This document shows, in pieces, positions 59,402 to 64,000 of a DNA stretch of 64,000 nt; the stretch's first letter is position 1; every line of letters starts with the position of its first letter. The notes under the pieces are model-generated. The model ran no database searches. It saw only the letters and a list, made by a program, of their open reading frames with translations, and had not been told where the DNA came from. Source of the stretch: Tetracentron sinense (lineage: Eukaryota; Streptophyta; Magnoliopsida; Trochodendrales; Trochodendraceae); contig CM026570.1 in NCBI GenBank assembly GCA_015143295.1, positions 19,785,250-19,849,249 of the forward strand. The letters are read 5' to 3'. A program made the translations under genes and the position numbers.

Positions 59402-60129
59402 TACAGCGCATAAAGCAAGATATCCCATTTCCAATTTGGGTTCATATCTAACGCATGCTCCTCAGTTTCATGAAAGACTTCTTGATTCTTGCATTTCATG
59501 CATGTGGGACTTCACTTGCATTAAACCATTTTTTTAAAAAAAATTTATTTAAAGATTTTAATTATGAACAGGAGCTCTAAGTTTAAGAGATAAGCGGAGC
59601 TCCTCAAAACATGTCTTATTATTGGTAATATAAAAATTATAAATATAAAATAAGGATACTTTTGTCATATGAATATTTTTAGATAATTTCCAAAATACCC
59701 GTGTCGAGGCATATAGGGATATACTTTTGTCATGCATGTGGCCTCTTTGAGCAGTTGCTTCACGTAAGAAAGAATATTCATGGCCTCGCCTTAGAACACA
59801 AAAAATTCAGGGTTTTGAAATTGTGATTCCTTGAATTTTTAAGGAATCACATAAAATATAAAAATACTAACCTTTTATAAGTATCAAAAAAAATTAAAGG
59901 TTTATTCCAATTTTAAAAAGTCCTCTAAAATGTTGAAACCCCAAGTTTTTAAAGAATTCCTTTAATTTATGTGATTCTTATAAAATTATCTGATTCATGA
60001 TGTTTAAAGAAAAACCAGAAAAAATTTAAGCCGGGATCTCGGCTAACCCTTAGATGCCCAAGGACTGTACGGTCCTGCTAAATCCTAAAAGGAAATGAAA
60101 TGGATGAATTCCAAAAAGGGAAATGTTTA
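59402..60129. other. Intergenic, no gene seen
   Basis: AT-rich. A small inverted repeat GGAGCTCTAAG ... GCGGAGCTCC lies at 59572-59603, similar to the foldback ends at 18537. Nothing coding. Confidence 0.4.
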
Positions 60130-60291
60130 ACTCCCCCCTCTCTTGCGTGAGTGGTAGGGGTGTGGCCTTCAGTAGAGGAAGGTCTGGGATCCAATCCCCC
60201 GGTACAAATTGAAAGAACTTCACTGCCTGAGCTAACTTCTATCGATCTAACCTACTAATGTAGTTAAATGATAACCACAGTAAAAAAAAAA
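60130..60291 (+). mobile_element. tRNA-type SINE, copy 3
   Basis: Box-A-like TGCGTGAGTGG (60144-60154) and box-B-like GGATCCAATCC (60187-60197) in sense order, then AACTTCACTGCCTGAGCTAA and CTAACCTACTAATGTAG, ending in an A-rich tail at about 60281. The tail and internal boxes are what a SINE should show. Two relatives on the other strand at 21905 and 56405. Confidence 0.65.
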
Positions 60292-60339
60292 CTTACCACC
60301 GCATTCCATGCTATGGAGTGAAATGTGCAGTCTTCATTG

Positions 60340-60450
60340 GTCCCATGCCCCTCTTTTAACACCCATCAATTGTGGTTAGGGTTAAGCAATCTAATATTGG
60401 TTTTTAGAACTTAAGCTTAACTGTAGTTAAGGATAATAAAAGGAGCATAT
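60340..60450. mobile_element. Core-family MITE fragment n
   Basis: CCCCTCTTTTAACACCCATC, AATTGTGGTTAGGGTTAAGC, CTAATATTGGTTTTTAG, then TTAACTGTAGTTAAGG: the shared core in a short, diverged copy. Confidence 0.5.
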
Positions 60451-60826
60451 GGACACGGCATTTGACTACATAGTCAAATGCATGGTGTGCTACTCACTGA
60501 CCTTCCAAAAATTGTTCCAACTGATACCAATTGTATAGAAGTTCTTCACTACAAAAAAACTATCGCGCAGCGACGGAATAGTAGTGACGGAAAATTTTCC
60601 GTCACTAATACATCACTTATAGTGACGGAAACATATGCCGTTACTAATGGTCCGTCTTTAATTGCTTAAGATTTTTTTTTAATTAAAATAACTAATAGCG
60701 GCGGAATATTTTTCGTCACTAATAGGGCTTATCTAATAGTGACGGACATTTTCCGTCACTACTTTTATTAGTGACAGAAGTTCTTTATAGAGACGGAATA
60801 ATTTCTGTTTCTATTGATATTAAGAG

Positions 60827-61142
60827 TATTAGTGACGGAAATATTTCCGTCACTATTAGGTCTAGATTATTAGTGACGGAAATAATTCCGTCACTATTGG
60901 GTTTAGATTATTAATGACGGAAATATTTCCATCACTATTAGGTCTAGATTATTAGTGACGGCAATAATTTCATCACTATTGGGTTTAGATTATTAGTGAC
61001 GGAAATAATTCCGTCACTATTGGGTTTAGATTATTAATGACGGAAATATTTCCGTCACTATTAGGTCTAGATTTTTAGTGACGGCAATAATTTCGTCACT
61101 ATTGGGTTTAGATTATTAGTGACTGAAATAATTCCGTCACTA
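60827..61142. repeat. 41-bp palindromic subterminal repeats
   Basis: Eight tandem units of 41 bp, each with a stem GTGACGGAAAT/ATTTCCGTCAC and a tail TATTGGGTTTAGAT or TATTAGGTCTAGAT. The two tail types partly alternate. CACTA transposases bind subterminal repeats; the array density here is high. Confidence 0.9.
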
Positions 61143-61308
61143 CAACTCATTATATAAAAAATAATTTCAGAAACAACAAAATCTAATTTTTTTCCCCCCC
61201 AAACTTTTGGGTCTCCCGCCTAAACTCATCTAAAGCCAAAGCCCAAAACTAAGTTTCCCCCCCCAAACTTTTTTTTAATGAATTTTAATCTTCTGGGTTG
61301 TTTTCAGG

Positions 61309-61551
61309 TGAGGAACAAATCTCTCAAGGTGATTTTTCTCCAGCGAGTTGCAGCCATCATCGCTCGGTATGCCCTGTGTACGAAGCCAGTGGTGGCCGGC
61401 AGAAGATTTCATGCCCGGCGGTTTGGTGTTCGGATTCATGACCGGCGGTTTGGTCTTGTGTGTCGTTGTCATCGTCTTGGGGGTTTGGGTTTGGGTTAGT
61501 GTTGCTGTGATTGCTATTGGTTTGCCATTAGCTCCTGCTATGTTTCTGAGG
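61309..61551 (+). other. Possible captured exon inside the CACTA element
   Basis: Bounded by an acceptor-like TTGTTTTCAG (61299-61308) and a donor-like AG|GTAAAG (61552). One frame is open and encodes a strongly hydrophobic stretch (GGLVLCVVVIVLGVWVWV, then VAVIAIGLPLAPAMFL), as in a membrane segment, but with no in-frame ATG upstream of MPGGLV. The opposite strand is also open (61610-61275). Neither product is recognised. Could be a gene piece picked up by the transposon or chance. Confidence 0.3.
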
Positions 61552-61759
61552 TAAAGCAATGGTGCCAGGTCTTCTTCTTGAAGAAACCCACTGTTATAAA
61601 GTTTATTCACAAGAGGAAAGAGAATATTTGAAGAGAAAAAATAAACCCTGTTGATTTGGATACGGCGAAAATCACCCTAACCAACTAACTCTTCTTCTTT
61701 GCTATTGATTGAAGTATATTGGGAGATACCCAAATGAGATTATCAAGAGACCATTACTC

Positions 61760-61960
61760 TTATTCAAACAACTCCAAATCATTCTCACTATTATCGCTCG
61801 TAGTCGGCTCTTCTATGTACTTATTGATGATGAAATCCTTGTATTCTTTGTAGATTTGGGTATTTTTGAGATCGAGCTTCCATTGAAGAACTCTTTCAGA
61901 GAAATTTTCTCGGTTTCGTAGAAGGGAAGAATCAGTGGAGATCATAGATCCGGCTATCAA
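61760..61960 (-). other. Small ORF in CACTA centre
   Basis: Minus-strand frame of 66 codons, charged and polar (RNRENFSERVLQWKLDLKN, ending TSDNSENDLELFE). Composition is protein-like rather than repeat-like. No family recognised; it may be another captured fragment or a remnant of the element's own gene. Confidence 0.3.
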
Positions 61961-62450
61961 GCTCTTCAGGAGGATGATTCTGTTGCCGGAAAGTCGGATT
62001 CCGGCTGATTCTTGAGAGAAATCCTATCTGGAGTGTGGATTTCAAAGATATATTTTTTTTTTTTTAAAAAGGCATTAGTGACGGAATAATTCCGTCACTA
62101 ATATTAATTTAATATTAGTGACGGAATAATTTCCGTCACTAATGCCTTTCCGTCACTAAATTCGAAGTTTAAATTACCAATATTAGTGACGGAAAAATAT
62201 TTCCGTTACTAATAACCTTTAGCCACGGACGCATTAGTAACGGATTAGCGACGGATAGTTTTCCGTCACTAATAGTAAATAGTGACGAAAAATCAAGCAT
62301 TAGTGACGGAAAATTTCCGTCACTGCTCGGTAGTTTTCTTGTAGTGCTTGTATCTTCATTAGAATCAACCTTCCAGATTGAAGCTGTCAAAGCTCCGGCA
62401 TCTTGGGTAAGTTGTATCACCATTCCTGAGACATTGTTCATAGGGTGGTC

Positions 62451-62665
62451 ATGGAATTGGCGAAAGATTAGCTATGGTGGACGCCAGAGCTGGCACTCGG
62501 GCATCCACAAATCATGGGGCACCTGACGATAATTTGGAGAGAAATCATTTTATTTTCTCTCCATGATTTTGACTTCTTCCCCTTTGTTATCGCCAGGTGC
62601 CCCATGACTTGTGGGTGCCCGAGCACCCAGCTCGGGCGTCCATCACACCTAATCTTTTGCCCATG
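62451..62665. mobile_element. Foldback MITE with about 70-bp arms
   Basis: Left arm GCGAAAGATTAGC, GGTGGACGCC, ACTCGGGCATCCACAAATCA and TGGGGCACCTGACGATAA pairs with TTATCGCCAGGTGCCCCATG, CTTGTGGGTGCCCGAG, GGCGTCCATC and CTAATCTTTTGCC. Loop about 65 nt. It lies about 100 bp outside the CACTA end. No coding capacity and no clear target duplication. Confidence 0.7.
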
Positions 62666-62958
62666 GATTTTGGCAGATACTTTTCATCTTACTAAAAGCA
62701 GCCAACCTGGAAGCCTGCTAAAGAGACTCTAAAAAGAGGCGAAAGCAAGCAATAGAGTCAAGCTGTGAAGGAAGAGCTACTCAAAGCTGTGAGGGGCTGC
62801 CCTTACTCTATTCCTTGACAGGAATAGCGAGCAGATAACAAGATAAAGATTCTCCTTCATTGTTACATCTTTTTTATCTCCTCTTTTGACTCGAGCTCAT
62901 AACTCATAGCTCAATTGGATGTAAAGATACGGGCCTTACTCCATTCCTTTCAGGAAGA

Positions 62959-63228
62959 TCAGATAATCATCTTTTTCAATACGCTTCTGTTCCGAGAGGA
63001 CACATTTGACTGAATTGAATCATACCAGTCTCTATTAGGGGATACTTGAAAGAAAATCAAGGTGGAAGGATTTTTCATGGCAGACAGAATAAGTGTAATT
63101 TCCTCTACATGTTGATTAACTATTCTCCGGGTAAGCACCTCAAATGCTCCAACTTTTTCTAAAACGTTCGATATATAGATTGCATTTTCTCTATCAATAT
63201 TTGTATAACCAATTAAAGCAACAAGCAT
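62959..63228 (-). CDS. Unrecognised ORF, possible exon
   Basis: 89 codons from ATG 63228: begins MLVALIGYTNIDRENAIYIS and continues with NVLEKVGAFEVLTRRIVNQ. Mixed hydrophobic/polar composition with a balanced amino acid content, more protein-like than other open frames nearby. No domain recognised and no neighbouring exon found. It could be an exon of a gene, a pseudogene piece or chance. Confidence 0.3.
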   Translation of the reverse strand: MLVALIGYTNIDRENAIYISNVLEKVGAFEVLTRRIVNQHVEEITLILSAMKNPSTLIFFQVSPNRDWYDSIQSNVSSRNRSVLKKMII

Positions 63229-64000
63229 TTTTTAGCACCCATTATCTTGTTGTGGAAAAATAATGTTGCTTTGACTGGTTGCATTTTTATCATAATGTAA
63301 CTTTAATTAGTTGCACAAGCAGTCAGGAAAATGTGATCCAAAGTAAGTGTCTAACTTTGTGGGAGAGTGGATTTGTGAGAGCATTTAATTTTAAGGCTTG
63401 TTTTTAAAAGTCAGTCTATATAGGTACTCCAAGTGTACTCTTAAATTCTAATCCTTTAATTCAAATAATTAAGGGTCAATATTAGAGTTGATGTAATTTT
63501 AGAAAAATGACAAAATAAGTCAAGTCAAACCGAATTTCTACCCTAAATTAATTGAATTCAAAGTTTAGGATTGAGAGTATATTTGGGAGTACCCATAGAC
63601 TATCTTTTTTTCATTTGTTTGGATTGTTTTTAATCTCCCTTTATTTCATTTTTTTGTTTAGTAGAAAAGTTATCATGTAACACACACGCATAAACCCTAA
63701 AAGCTTCCTAACATTCTGAAGAAATACTGGGAAGTCTGAGATGCCTCTAGCAAAAAAGTAACTTTTCAGAAATAATCATGAGATATGCTCAGCAAGAACA
63801 CTCCAATGGGATTCAGGAGAACCCATGCTAGTACTCTCCTTTTTAACTTACAAAATGGGCATTGCCGTGGTCTACAATGGAGTATTTTTTTGGTAAATTT
63901 CCAATTTTATTTTATTTTTTAGTAAAATTCCCCAAGTGAATAATTATATATCATTATATAAATTAATTACTAAGTTTAAATATTATCATAATTTAGAATA
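63229..64000. other. Intergenic, nothing supported
   Basis: AT-rich sequence to the window end. No gene, RNA or clear repeat identified. Confidence 0.45.

Larger units (their letters stand above)
60547..62346. mobile_element. Non-autonomous CACTA (En/Spm) element
   Basis: 1,800 bp. Ends CACTACAAAAAAACTATCGC and, in complement, CACTACAAGAAAACTACCGA; flanked by 3-bp duplication CTT (60544-60546, 62347-62349), the CACTA hallmark. Subterminal regions at both ends are full of TAGTGACGGAAA-type repeats in both orientations. The centre (about 61150-62050) is unique and has no transposase, so the element depends on a helper. Confidence 0.92.

Noticed and set aside
60144-60197. tRNA gene
   Set aside because: Box-A- and box-B-like motifs exist but no cloverleaf could be drawn; copies elsewhere share the 3' part, so it is a SINE.
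60827-61142. Regularly spaced repeats resembling a CRISPR array
   Set aside because: Units are directly adjacent without unique spacers, lie at the end of a CACTA element and match the subterminal repeats of that superfamily.

Overview
This window is nuclear DNA of a flowering plant. It holds a single-copy plant gene with spliced, GT-AG bounded exons (the plastid acyl-ACP thioesterase FATA) in a sea of plant-type transposable elements: Sirevirus/copia, Athila-like gypsy, CACTA, hAT, Mutator-like and Harbinger MITEs, a Helitron-like element and a tRNA-type SINE. Nothing bacterial or viral outside LTR retrotransposons was seen. The species cannot be told from the sequence alone.

Layout. 1-515: a long-inverted-repeat MITE carrying a Tourist-like MITE inside it. 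962-4901: a complete non-autonomous LTR retrotransposon with perfect 5-bp target duplication; its LTRs are largely minisatellite arrays and it has no coding capacity. 5244-6942: foldback elements and a hAT-type element. 7847-15483 (minus): the intact seven-exon FATA gene; its 4.3-kb intron 3 carries a hAT element with a near-perfect 67-bp-arm hairpin. 15590-22263: a cluster of foldback/MULE-type MITEs, a SINE and a possible copia solo LTR.

22264-55829 is a nested retrotransposon complex that can be resolved base by base. A Sirevirus (minus strand, target duplication CTTAT/CTTAC) was entered by an LTR element now reduced to a solo LTR (target duplication ATAAG); into that solo LTR an Athila-like gypsy element inserted (plus strand, target duplication CTCTT, LTRs about 1% different). 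A block of about 10.07 kb (36251-46316), running from the Athila integrase to the outer flank of the Sirevirus 5' LTR, is then repeated head to tail as 46317-56385. The two block copies are a mosaic: nearly free of substitutions at both ends but several percent different in a middle island. Single-base indels concentrate around the junction, so an assembly origin must be considered.

56386-64000: SINE, nested MITEs, a Helitron-like element with a duplicated 3' end, further MITEs, and a 1,800-bp non-autonomous CACTA element with 41-bp palindromic subterminal repeats.

Functionally only FATA looks like an active host gene. It would release oleate from acyl carrier protein in the plastid. All retrotransposon coding regions here carry stops or frameshifts; the Athila gag-pol is the least damaged, with one in-frame stop and one altered catalytic residue. 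I found no convincing new biological system. The strongest leads are the mosaic tandem duplication, the MITE superfamily that shares one core with different outer arms, the minisatellite LTR element and the duplicated Helitron-like terminus.
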